Assembly: GCF_010015585.1 (NCBI RefSeq)
Contig: NW_022985078.1
Span: 624,322 to 688,321, forward strand
Source of the DNA: Eremomyces bilateralis CBS 781.70
Lineage: Eukaryota > Ascomycota > Dothideomycetes > Eremomycetales > Eremomycetaceae
Direction of reading: 5' to 3'
Length of the DNA stretch: 64,000 bases
Shown: positions 44,660 through 56,188 of the stretch, piece by piece
Layout of the letters: each line of letters begins with the position of its first letter
How positions within the stretch are numbered: the stretch's first letter is position 1
Position numbers and translations under genes: made by a program
The notes under the pieces: model-generated
What the model was told of the DNA's origin: nothing
Seen by the model: the letters and a program-made list of their open reading frames with translations, nothing else
Databases searched by the model: none

Positions 44660-47346
44660 TTAATATGCAACTCTCTTGACGGAAGCACGCAAATTCTCCG
44701 GCAATTCATCCTCGCGGACAATCCCTAAAAGCAACATGTCGCCCCAGAAGAACATGGCGCGTTCTCGGGCATAGGACAAGTAATCGAACTCCTCCTCCTC
44801 CTCCGATTCAAGTCCTCCATCTTTCTCAACTGATCCTGATGCTTGATCCTTGTCGATCTCGTCTCCAGCCGCATCCCCTGGCTTGGAGTTATTTTCCTCT
44901 GGACCAGGAATTGTGGCTTGTACAACGCCCCAGGCCACCCATTGCGCCGAATTGGCTCCTCTCCAAATCATCGTCTCGTGCATCAATTTTTTGACTTCGA
45001 GATCGACGACCACGTCTCGATCGTCTACTTCCCCGAACGATTGGGACGATGATGTCGCAGGAGGCAATCGAAGACCTGCGGGAGATCGCGAGTCGGAGAG
45101 CAACAGGGAGAGCGACCCCGTCGAACCACTAATGCTTCCTGTCGTTTTGGAGGCCCCGATTGTCGGACGCTGGGCTGGTGCTGGCTGCTCCGCAAGACTC
45201 AGTGTCTCTGTGGTACTGGAATTTGGCGTCCCAGCCTCGGTGCTAGCATTAGACTGGTTGCTGTCCATGCGATACAGGGTGTTCGATCGGCTTCCTCCGA
45301 ATTTTGGATGATGTTGAATGTAGGCTTTGATAAATCGAGCTTGTTCTTCAGGGGTGGGGTAGTATTTGGTATTACACGCGAAGGACGCCGTCGTCGAATG
45401 GTAATTATAGCACCACTCAGTGAAATGGTTCGCAAATTCTAGCCCTCGAACGTTGGCGTTGGCATACTCAAAGTCGATGACCACGAGTTGCCTATGCTCG
45501 TTTGCTGGAAGGAGCAAAGGCGACGACCCGGATGGTGCCAACCGTAAAATGTTGCCATATTGTGTCTAGAAATGTTAGCATCGGTGTCCTGGCGCAACAG
45601 ATGGTCCATTGACATACATCATTGTGAGCAAATATCAACTCTTCCTTAACCTTTTCGACTCCCCCATACTGGTGATTAAGCCAATCTCGATATCTGTCCA
45701 CGGTGTTCCGAAAAAGCGCCCATGGGACCCCGCAGACGAGAGGAGAGTCATCATTGCGTTTGATCGTCTCCCCATCTAGGAAACCGACAATCTTTTCACA
45801 CCGTTGAACCCATTTGTCCCAATTTCTCCAAACAAATGGCCCGCCAGCAATCTCATTCGCTTCTAGCTCGATTCCCTCGTGTAGTTCCCTCATCCGTTTG
45901 GCGATCTGAATGCTTGTGCCAGGATCCCGGAAGTCTTTAGGGGTCAGGGGCTGCGCATGGAAATATTCCTCGAACCTGCCATTCGCAAACGTGCCTAGCA
46001 GCTTGGGCCCAATATTCTTCCTACCCAGTCTCCTCAAGATGGCTAATTCCACGTCCCTGTCAATGAGATGCTCCACTTGCGGTCCGTAGATTCGTAGGAG
46101 AAGTTTCTTTGGCGGTTTTCGGAGTTTGACCGACGATCCTTGTCCCTCTCGAGCTCCATCCGAGGAAAGTTGTTGCAAGAGCAAGTCTCTCGGAGGTGTA
46201 ACGACGTAGACTGCATTTGTCAACGCCCCACTCAATCTTTCCACATCAATGTCCTTCGACAGATGTAAAGGAACGTGACGCCATCGTCTCAATCGCAACG
46301 TATGGGTCAGGCGGACAATCTCATACTTGAATATTGCCCATCCTTCTTTCTCTTGCAGAGACGTACGGCTAGCACTGCGTAGACCTGAGCCGTCATCGGC
46401 CTCACCCCCAGCATACGACAGTGTCTTGGAATTATCGAGTACCGCATCGCAAGAAGGAACAAGGGGATCGCTGTCAGCGTAGTCGGTATCTGATGAAACC
46501 GTCGAGGCTCGGGAAAGTCGCAATAACTTCCTTCTGGTAAGCGAGGTTCGACGGCTTAAGCCCCCGTCTACCGGTGGGATATGGGTAGAGCAGCGGTCCA
46601 GGATAGCTTGCAGTCGATCAAGAGCAGCAGATCCTTCGGAGGTGTCCGAGGTACGGCGACCACCGGACGCGGTAGCCTCATCATGAATAGGTGTTGCTGC
46701 GTTGCCCTTGAAATCTTTGACGTGCGATGTTCGTCCGTCCATGTGCCCTTCGGCAACCCGTTTGCTCTGCCTTGCTCTTCTTTGTCGGGCCCTTTCTGCC
46801 ACCAACCATTCATGCACCTTAGCAGCGACGCTTTTGGATGTCTCGTCGTGAAATTGATTGTCCCGGTCGACTCCTCGAATTGGAAGCTGTTGGTCGAATG
46901 GCCGTAGACGAGGGGATGCCAAGCGTTCTTTAGACAGCCGTCCACTGAGGCGCCTAGTACCTAAGGTTGTGCTATACTGTTTTGTAGCAGGTTGGTCCAA
47001 TGAGAAGTCTGCATCTGCGTCGAGATCTTTGGACTTCCCTAATATTAGAGGTGAAGGTTCGAGAATTGACACCGCTAGCGATATTAGTTAGACGAGTGGT
47101 CTTCTATGAAAGTATACCTGGGCAGAAATCAACGGCTACAACAAAACAATGGCTCCATTGTCGAGCGAGAGCGATCCAGTTGCCCGGAATTGCAATCACA
47201 TCAAGCATATGGGACGAATCCAGCGAACCGGCTCTTCTCATGATCTCGCGATAACAAATATAAACCAAAGCTAGAGGAATCTTACTTTTCTGAGAAGCGC
47301 TCCGTGGTGACGCAGAATGGGTCGTTTCTGAAGGATTCTCCGGCAT
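44660..47346 (-). CDS. CKI1: choline/ethanolamine kinase, long fungal form
   Basis: Phosphorylates choline at the start of the CDP-choline route to phosphatidylcholine. Three exons: 47346-47286, 47074-45618 and 45565-44660, 807 aa. Residues 1-270 are a disordered, basic, Ser/Arg-rich extension. The choline-kinase N-terminal motif follows (RLRRWRHVPLHLSKDIDVERLSG, then TNAVYVVTPP). Brenner's kinase motif is formed exactly across the second intron: FAHND plus TQYGNILRL, with H504, N505, D506. The choline-kinase motif VVIDFEYANANVRGLEFANHF is intact. A Ser/Thr-rich insert of about 100 residues splits the C-terminal lobe before MHETMIWRGANSAQW. The first exon (20 codons) and 211 bp intron are inferred from phase and a GTAAGA donor and are less sure than the rest. 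Confidence 0.9.
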
Positions 47347-48398
47347 TTCGGTGGGTTGCAATCGGTTGACAAGACTCGAAATTTTCTATATCGCTGTCGT
47401 ACATGTAGTACCAATCCGGAATAAATGACGCGACGCTGCCAATAAAAAGTCCCAGATGAAATGGTCTTCTGTCTTCAAGATTGAAGGCGAGGAATTAAGA
47501 TATAAGCTGCTTCTCAGACTTAAAATAAGATCGGTCGCGCCTTGTCAAGACGTTGGCTTTATTATGAATAAGCTTCTTCCCGCCGTGTCTAACGCATTCC
47601 TGTTTGATGGACCTGCAACCTAGAGCAGCGTCTACAAGTTCGAGGCGGTGTGCAGGAACAGCTCAAGGCGGTTTGGAGGGTCAGAGGAGAAACGAGAAGG
47701 GAAAACCGAATTGGAATCTGGATGGTAGAAGGGATGGGAAAGACCCAAAAATAGACGGCGAAGTACTTTGGAAATCAGGATACTGCCGATAGGAGGAAGA
47801 AAGAAGATGGGAAATCCAAAAGATGAGATCATACAGCAACAGGACACATCCAGGATTCCGGCGCACCATCCGCCAAATACCTAATATTCGACGATGATGA
47901 TCTGAATGGGTGGTAGAGAGAATCATGGGTCCATTTCCTAGCGCCCAAGAACCAGACGACTAGCATTAATACTAGTTTTTGAATTGGTATTGATTTTGTT
48001 AACGGCATTATTCTCGTCTACCTTATTCCGGGATTCCTTACTGTTCTAAACCATTACCGTAAATGACGGAAACAATGATTCCTCTCTCCCATGAGATACC
48101 TACCACAAGCCAAAGTTGCATGCTTACGATTTGTTTGATGAGCATAAATCGTAGCAAATGCCTAGGGTGCCTTTCCCAGTAGTCCACTTTACATCTAGAG
48201 TACGAACAGCACCAGTTAGGATACACGTAATTGACAAGCCTAGAAATCAAACGCCGCGTCCGGCGGCGTCCCTAACCATTGTTGTTGCCATTCATCCGAC
48301 CATTTGCTCCGCTGGAGAGCCCCCGACGCCGCAGAAACAGTCTGGTCCTCAAAATTTATATCCATTCCCATAAAATCTATCCGGAGAAACTCGAGGGG
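47347..48398. other. intergenic, upstream of choline kinase
   Basis: A 1.05 kb gap between two minus-strand genes; presumed choline kinase promoter and 3' end of the carrier gene. The 60-80 codon frames within have no features. Confidence 0.4.
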
Positions 48399-50383
48399 TC
48401 ATTGAGTAGCCCATTCGACCACCTTCAACGCCAGCATAACTAGTATGAGGGTACTGGGAAGAATCCTGGTTCCAGGGTTAGCATATTCGACGAGGGATCC
48501 AAAGCAAGGATTGGATTGTACGTACCAAATCACATAACTTTGGAAGAGCAAACGACTCATCGCTCCCATGTAAACATTGTTGATCTGACAGATCTGAGCC
48601 AGCTGAAGCGCGCTGGGCGCTCCGGTAAGAAGAAAGCATACGATCACGAAGATCGGGTCATCCAAGATGCTCACGGGCACGTATTTTGCGGTAAGCGCTA
48701 GGATGGGTGCCATGACGATGGTTGGGAGCAACATTCGACTGATAAGGCTGGCGATGAGAAGATTTCGATCTTCCTTCGTCTTTGCATTTGCCACTTCCGG
48801 ATCTTCCTCCGGATCTTCCTCCGGGAGCGTATTTCGAGCGAGATTACCGCCCAGGACCACGAGAATCAATGGAACCGCTACCCCTCCCGACTGAGAAATG
48901 GCTCGTGTGACGGAGTTGGAGAGGAAAGTGCCGGGACCGAAGAACACGTGTTGAAGATTAGGAACCGATGCAACGATGATGGCAGCAAGCATGGCCCAGA
49001 GTGGTGGGTTCATGAAATCCCACAGACCGTGCATGAACCGAGATATCTGACGGTAAACCCAGGCGAAAATGGTCAGAGCCGGCCGAGGCAATGAATGAAA
49101 CGCGTTCGTCAACTTGGATGCGACCAATGTGGAGAAATCGGTACATTTTTGGGAGACTATATCCCGTGCGCGTTTCGGCCAGCCCCGCGGTCCCGAGGGC
49201 ATTGATTTCGCTAGGTCCGAAGACGGCATAGGAAAGTGCGTAATATGGGCTACAGAATAGTCTCGAGGGAGATGGGGAGCGCCGTTGGGACTGAAGTGCG
49301 ACACGGGGAAAGATGGGGATTGTTCCTCTGCGCTTGACGAGAGAGATTCAGAAGTGCATGCCGAGCCTTCATCGTAGTAACGGCGGTTGATGGGTGTTAC
49401 GCTCCCAGATCCAAACTCGGAATCCGAGTGCATATGACTTGGCTTTGGTCCGTAACCGTTCCTGTTGGCGCCAGGTGTTTGTGTCCCCGATTCAAAGCCT
49501 TCGTCCGAGTAGTCACTGAGAAGATCGCGTTGTTCCTCTACGTCGTCGTCCGAGTAATCGCTCCGAATCCTTGGCGTCTGTCCCCTCTCGTCCCGTTCAA
49601 ATTTCCCCGGGGGTGCCAGTAAGACGTGGTACCCCCAACTCCAACGCACCAACTGACCCAATTGCTGGAAAATGAGTAGGTAAAGGATCCCTCTCGCCGC
49701 CACGTCCTCGTCGTTGTCTCCAGGGATTCGATCCCAATGTAGGCCGGACAAGGTCTTGGCCAAGGAAAAGACAAGTGAGATCGGAAGGGAGTTGGAGTTA
49801 CCAAACACCTGTCACGTCAGCATTGATCCATCCGTCCAAGATCGCATTCCATGACCTACCCCCATCGCAATGACAAAGTTCCGTGGCCGCTTCTGAAAGC
49901 GGAATAGCTTGGAGATCACATATGCGCAGATATAGGACACCGCGGTCTGGATAACGAAGATGAAGGGGATGATGCCGAGTTCGACGAGTTTGTGGGCGGT
50001 CAGTTGGGACGCAAGTTTGGTAAAGACTGTCGCAAAGGGATGGAATTAGCGGAGTGGGCTCTACGGATCGACATGGTTCGAAATAGCTCACTAAGACACG
50101 GTGTAAAAAGCTGGACGTTCAGATTCGCCAGGAATTTCTGAGCGGTGCCGTCAAACATGCCCTGCCTGGCGATGATGTAACCGGGCAGGCTGACACAGAC
50201 TACCTCCAAAACGGCCTCGAAGACGAGTAGGACGAGGTGACCGAAGTCCGGGTGGGAAGAATGCGGAGCTGCATCATTCCTGAAGATGCTGAAGGGGCGC
50301 TTCTGGTCGACAGCGAATGCGGAAGGATGGAAGTCGGACACCGCGCGTATACGGAGAGAGGTGGGTTGTTCGAAAAACGACAT
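48399..50383 (-). CDS. PIN-like / auxin-efflux-carrier family membrane protein (ECM3 type)
   Basis: Polytopic membrane transporter of the bile/arsenite/auxin carrier fold, related to yeast Ecm3 and YLR152C. Three exons: 50383-50092, 50026-49860 and 49808-48399, 622 aa. Transmembrane helices form two bundles. The first includes FEAVLEVVCVSLPGYIIARQG and the family NFVIAMGVFGNSNSLPISLV motif, which spans the second intron. A long hydrophilic loop of about 180 residues, rich in Ser and acidic residues (SDYSDDDVEEQRDLLSDYSD), separates it from the C-terminal bundle starting at PLWAMLAAIIVASVPNLQ. Transport substrate unknown; such proteins are placed at ER or plasma membrane in yeasts. An upstream in-frame GTG is not favoured over the ATG at 50383. 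Confidence 0.88.
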
Positions 50384-51382
50384 CACGAGCCCTTGGTCGG
50401 GCCACGCGGTCAATCGTCTTGGTGCTCGCAATCCGGTATGGGTATAATCTCTGGATACGGTGAAGCGGTACACCGACGTGGTGGGAGTCGACGCGGTTAG
50501 AAGGCGAGGTTGGTGTATCTGGAGATGAGCGATGACGCAACGAATGCCGGAGATGATGACTGCCACAACAGCCAGGCCATCATGGCGAAGAAAGAAGAGT
50601 GCGAATCATTGATTTCAGACCGTAGATGGTTATCGACGACTTAGACGGAGAGGATTCAGGTGAGATGGGAAGGTGGAAATTCAGGTGGAGGTTCAGGTCC
50701 CATACATTACCTTCCCTCTTATCCAGACCACAGCGGACACGTACTCTAAGCCTCTATTACTATCTCGGATAAGATCTGGTGGCGGTCAATGAGCGATTGG
50801 CGGATGGCGGAGCAATCATAACCCTTGATATCGATCCTTCATAGCATCACCATTCAACGATTCAACAGAATCCTGTACCATGGCAAACATTGGTACAGGA
50901 GGCTTGGGGGCTGGTCGTTGATAACGTCAACCAGTGAATTGAACATTGCAGCTTGATAGCTATCCTTAGCTAAGAGCTATCACGCCAACTCACTCAACCA
51001 TGTGGCGCAGCTGATTGCGCATCGCTGATTGCCATGTTCCCCAGCACCATGAACCATTCCACTGCAACATGCAAGGTTGATAGCCCTGGCGGCCTGTCCT
51101 AAAATGATCTGCACAGTGCATGCATTCGTCTCGAGAATCCGGTCCACATCGGAAATCGGAATTCTGATGCACTGAGAATGACCACCTCCCAATTCCCAAG
51201 TCCCAACGTGCAACACACTGAGTCACTGACGGCACAAAGCAGCAAGGCATGAAGGCATCAAGGCACTAGGCCATCGTAGGTCACCTGCAATTGATGACCT
51301 GGTGCTGTTAATTACCACTAATTAGACACGAAGCAGAGAGAAGCAGAGAGAAGCAGAGAAGCAGAAACCAAAAATTAAAGGC

Positions 51383-51454
51383 TTGAAAATGTTGAATATG
51401 TTGAAAATGTTGGAAGTGTTGGATATGTTGGATATGTTGGATATGTTGGATATG
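51383..51454. repeat. tandem 9 bp minisatellite, eight units
   Basis: Eight consecutive 9-mers of the form TTGRANATG. The last four are identical TTGGATATG; the first four carry one to three differences. It lies 640-710 bp upstream of PBS2. Confidence 0.9.
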
Positions 51455-51714
51455 TTGATCGATGAACCAGCTTCAAACTTGAAAGTTGTCTTCAAAGACG
51501 TCAGTGGTACCACGGGGAGGCAAGGGAGGGAGGGCCTTAGTGCTCTGAAGATCGAAAATGCATGAGCTAACGCCACTCTTTCACTAATCGCTAGAGAGTA
51601 ATTAGAGACTGTTGTGCAGTTCACGGGCCACGCGGATTGGAGAGAGAAGTGGGAAGGCCTGACTCCTGGTCGCTCCTGGCCATGCATATCCTGATATCCT
51701 CTCTCCCACCGCTG

Positions 51715-51758
51715 CACCACCACCACCACCACCACCACCACCACCACCATTATTATTG
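51715..51758. repeat. CAC microsatellite followed by ATT units
   Basis: About eleven CAC triplets then four TAT/ATT triplets, about 335 bp before the PBS2 start. Simple-sequence repeat of a kind that varies between strains. Confidence 0.9.
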
Positions 51759-52092
51759 CTATACCGCTATTGACATCACGCTATTGACATCACTGCTCTT
51801 TTTTATTCTATCCCCTCCGTCAACTCCCCTTCCCTCTCCGCCACCTTCCTGTTCATATCTCCGCATTCCCTTTCCTCCTTCCACTCACTTGCACCTATCC
51901 CCTCCTTCGCTCCATCCCACTCGTCTCCCACACCCTAGTGCTATCTCCTACAAAAGTCCGCTTCAATGCATTCTTCATAGCGAATAGCACCCTCCTCGGA
52001 GTTGCAGTGGTACCCCATCCTTCCACCTCCGACCCTCTCGTTGTCCGGCTTTCTAGTCCCTGCCTCCTCGTGCCGGTCGTTGTTCCCCTACA

Positions 52093-54294
52093 ATGACTTC
52101 CTTGTCCACCGGTTCTCCCGCCCCCACGACCAACGATGTAGCAGACAACACGAACAGTTCGAACCAACATCCGCCCCACAATCCGCCAGATACCGGTCCC
52201 TCCGCCCTTCCCACAACATCCGAGTCGACCAATCCTCCGTCACTCTCCGCCCAGATGGATGCCACACCACCTCCCATTTCATCCCCGAGTCCTTCATCTT
52301 CAACTGGCAGAATGACCCCTTCATTCACCCCGCTTGCCAACCTCAATGCTGCGCGCCGCCCGCCGGGGTCGGTGGACTCAAGCGGTGCGGCGTCCGATCT
52401 CAAATCCGGCCCGGACCTACTAGCGAAGATGAAGGCTTTTCACTTGGAGCGGAGAGGGGCGCCGCCGGGAAATATGGCTGCACCGGGAACCGATCGATCT
52501 GCTGGCGGATCGACCGGGGAGGCGGGTGTCCCACCGGCAAGAGGCCCGCAGCTTGGTCCCGGAGGTGTTCCTAGCTCGTTCAACCTCCCGCACGGCGTAG
52601 CGAAGCCTGGATTTAGCCACTTTCAATCGGCACCAGCCGTTCCTCGTGCGGGAGGCCCCAAGAAACCGTCTCTTGCAGAAAAGCGCGGAATGGCCCTTCC
52701 CGGCGGCGTGGCTAGCAACAATAGCCCAGGACCACTATCGGGGGCGGGGCGAAAAAAGCCAGGGCTCAGCCTGGCGGGGATGAACGAATCCAACGATGCC
52801 TCCGGAGCCGGTGATGCACCAACCAAACCGAACGGCGGTTCCATGCTCGACCGATATTCGGAGTTCCTCGATGCCAAGACCGGTTCGTTACGTTTCAAGG
52901 GCAAGGCCGTCCTCACTTCACAAGGCATTGAATTCGCCGGAGGGAGCGCATTTAGTATCTCGCTGGACGAGGTGGATACGCTCGACGAACTGGGGAAAGG
53001 CAATTATGGGACAGTGTACAAAGTGAAGCATGCGCGCCCCAAAATCCGCCGCCCCGGTCTCGGTCTGGCGGGCAATCGCATGCACTCCTCCCCGGTCGCG
53101 ACACCGCCTCGAGTCCAATCCGATGAGGTGGGTTCGGAAGGGAGCGTCGTCGCGGCGGCCAACACCACCACGAGTAGCGGCACCGGCATCATCATGGCCA
53201 TGAAGGAAATCCGCTTGGAACTCGACGATGCCAAATTTGCCGCCATCATCATGGAACTCGACATCCTACATCGCTGCATCTCACCGTACATCATCGACTT
53301 CTACGGCGCCTTCTTCCAAGAGGGCGCTGTGTACATCTGCATCGAATTCATGGACGGAGGATCGATCGACAAGCTCTACGGCGATGGCATTCCGGAAACC
53401 GTGCTCCGAAAAATCGCCCTCGCCACGATCATCGGCCTCAAGACGCTGAAAGACGATCATAATATTATCCATCGCGACGTCAAACCTACAAACATCCTGG
53501 TGAACACCCGAGGCCAGGTGAAGATCTGCGATTTCGGGGTGAGCGGCAATCTTGTGGCCAGCATCGCCAAAACGAACATTGGTTGTCAGAGCTATATGGC
53601 CCCCGAGCGGATCTCATCCGGAGGAGTCGTGCAAGCCGGAGCGAATCCAGGAGGCGGCACCTACTCCGTCCAGAGCGATATCTGGTCGCTAGGCCTGACC
53701 ATTATCGAATGTGCCATGGGCTGTTACCCTTATCCCCCGGACACTTACAACAACATATTCAGCCAGCTAAGCGTGCGTGTTTCCCCCTTGCGACGACCGT
53801 GTGAGGAATAAATGGAGCTAATATAGATGCAGGCAATTGTCGACGGCGACCCTCCGGACCTCCCTGAAGAAGGATTTTCCGATGCCGCTCGCCATTTCGT
53901 ACGCAGTTGTCTCAACAAAGTCCCGATGCTTCGCCCAAGCTACGCAGCGCTACTCCAGCACCCCTGGCTCAAAATCCTCTCGCAACCCGAAGTCATTCCG
54001 GAGGAAGAGGAAGAGGAGACGTCGAAACTCGCTGCAGAGCCCGATTCGGACCAGGGCCCCGATACCGACGAGGATGAGTTGAGGCTTGTCTCGACACCGT
54101 TGCAAGGGGACGTCCATGACCAAGAGGTCGCGGACTGGGTAGTTCAGGCTCTCGAGAAGCGGAAAGACGGGCTGCTCGGAAAGCAGTCGAAGCCGGCTTT
54201 GCATGCAGTCGCCCTGGATGCCGTGGAGAGTGCGCATGGAGGAACCCCGCTGGGTGGGCTCTTCAATGTCGACGATTCCTCCGATCGTGCATAG
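52093..54294 (+). CDS. PBS2: MAP kinase kinase Pbs2 (HOG pathway)
   Basis: Dual-specificity kinase that activates the Hog1/SakA MAP kinase in osmotic and oxidative stress. Two exons, 52093-53772 and 53833-54294, 713 aa. The N-terminal 290 residues are disordered and Pro/Ser-rich, where scaffold docking motifs lie in yeast. The kinase domain has the glycine loop GKGNYG (301-306), catalytic Lys in MAMKEIRL (K371), HRDVKPTN (D462), DFG (480-482), the MAPKK activation-loop phosphosites in SIAKT (S490, T494), and QSYMAPERI. An insert of about 50 residues separates glycine loop and catalytic Lys; an insert at this place also exists in other filamentous Pbs2 proteins. The last exon starts AIVDGDPPDLP and ends in an acidic tail. 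Confidence 0.96.
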
Positions 54295-55103
54295 CGTGAC
54301 CAAAATATTTTTCTAGCGACGCCGCATGGATGTGGTTCGCGAAGCGAGCATCGCAGGCTTGAAGATTGATATACAGATGATATGGGGGTTCCTTTACAAG
54401 TTCGGACGTGTGCATATGCGTGGTTTCAGTTGGGATCGAACGACACTAGAAACGAAGCGTTTTTCCATGAAGGTACGATATAGAAAGCCCTTGAAGCCGG
54501 AAACAGCGCGCAATGGGTTCTCTTGTTACTTATTGTATGAAATAGCGCCAATAAGCACCCTGGATCAGCCAGTGGGATGTGGAAAAACTTGGTAAATTTG
54601 ATAAATTTGACCATCCAAATGGTACTAGGGACGATGAAGCGCAGTGATTAGGTATCCAATTATCCTTTCTCTGCTCCCCATTTTAGAATCTGGATGATGC
54701 CAATAAGTGCCTAAGGTACAGTCTCAAGTAATTCGAAAATCAAAGGCAGAGTCGTGAAGAAATGAAGCCGAACGATTCGAATTATATTTTGCACATGCTG
54801 TATTCCCTGTGCACGTAAATGGAAATACTGGTGATACCCTGCAGCTACCCAGTATTAGATTGACTTCTCACTTGCCCGTCTCTATTACGTTAACTTGTCA
54901 TCTCTATTACGGTGCTGAATCTGATTATCTGCTGTACCTACCTCCCCCATACCAAACTCCTACTCTTCAGATCAGCAACCCCGAGTTAGCAATCCCAAGT
55001 TAGCAATCTCAAATTCATATTCTCTCTCAATGCCGGCTTGCGGCGCGAAACCTCATCCACCCGTTCTACCACTACCATATCTCACATTGACATTCAAGAG
55101 ACC
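54295..55103. other. intergenic, PBS2 3' end and EAF7 promoter
   Basis: An 809 bp AT-rich gap between plus-strand genes. Near 54972-55010 a GAGTTAGCAATC unit is repeated (GTTAGCAATCCC, GTTAGCAATCTC). No gene seen. Confidence 0.4.
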
Positions 55104-56009
55104 ATGCCACCAAAGAAAAGGCAACGCGTGAGCGCGGCAACGTCGCCATTCCCGATCTCAGACGTTCCATTGGCACCGCCATCTAAGAAAGACCCTAGTC
55201 AGCTCAGTGATGAAGCTGCAAAACATGATGTCTTGGATGATCTTTGGACTGACGATCAAGAGAGCTCCCTGTTCAAGAGCATGATCAAATGGAAGCCTAC
55301 CGGTATGGTACTTTGATCCTAACCGTCATTCGCTCTCGTCACTAATTCTATCGCAGGCGTTCATAAACATTTTCGGATGCTCGCGATTTCGAATCAACTT
55401 CGGAGTCAGGGTTTCGCCAACACCCACATCAACCACACCCGAATTCCAGGCATTTGGGCCAAACTGAACACATTATACGAGCTCGATTCTCTCGACGAGC
55501 GAGAAAACAACGAAGTTCTCCGTGATTACCCTGACCCTTCTGAGTTCGATGATCTCGAAAGCGACGAAGAACTCGTGGAATTCGCTCTTCCGAGTGACGA
55601 GTTTGGTGACATGATATGGTCTCGTCGCTTTCCATCCGAATCCAAGACCCGATCTTCCAGTCCTTTCGAGATCCCTGGTCTTGAACACGTTCGACCGACT
55701 GCAGATTTCACCGTCACAAGAGGTACAGATGCTGCGGATGAAGATGAATCGGAGACTCCGCGTCCAGGCTCCAGCCGGGCCCGCACGGTGAAAAGTGGTA
55801 AGGGACGGGGCTCGTTAGCCAAACCCTCCGCATCTCGACAGACTAAAGGCGGCTCTACTGTGGACTCGTCGGTGGGAGATGCTAGCGAGGATGAAGCGGA
55901 TGAAGACGACGAGGATGATGCCAGCGAAGATGAGACTTCTGGAAAAGGAGTTACGAAAACCAACCCAACCAAAAGAAAGAGTGTCAGAAGGGGCGCGAGG
56001 AGGCGATAG
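55104..56009 (+). CDS. EAF7: NuA4 histone acetyltransferase subunit Eaf7 (MRGBP/CT20 family)
   Basis: Chromatin subunit of the NuA4 acetyltransferase, forming a submodule with Eaf3 and Eaf5. Two exons, 55104-55302 and 55357-56009, 54 bp intron, 283 aa. The conserved CT20 domain spans the splice: SLFKSMIKWKPTGVHKHFRM, then HTRIPGIWAKLNTLYELDSLDERE. The C-terminal 150 residues are disordered, strongly acidic with a terminal basic patch (KRKSVRRGARRR), as in fungal relatives. Converges with the dioxygenase gene; stops are 179 bp apart. Confidence 0.92.
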
Positions 56010-56188
56010 TCCTGGATCGCAAAGGCACGAATACACTTGGTTCCTAGGATTTCTTCCGTGGTCGAATACCTTCACGGCAATATTTACAACAGCAGCGATC
56101 CGCCTACCATACCATTTCCTACTCGACACAACCCATTCCCGCTCCCAATGAAATCTTTCCACAACGTTCCGAAAACCGCTTCTCCTTT

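Larger units (their letters stand above)
50384..52092. promoter_or_regulatory. long divergent region upstream of PBS2
   Basis: A 1.7 kb gap between divergent starts. It contains a GAAGCAGAGA repeat near 51330-51365, the 9 bp tandem array 51383-51454 and a CAC/ATT microsatellite 51715-51758, then a pyrimidine-rich leader to the PBS2 start. Frames across the repeats are by-products of the repeats. Confidence 0.5.

Noticed and set aside
51322-51750. Minus-strand frame with repeated Ile-Ser-Asn and polyvaline
   Set aside because: It is only the reading of the 9 bp minisatellite and the CAC microsatellite.
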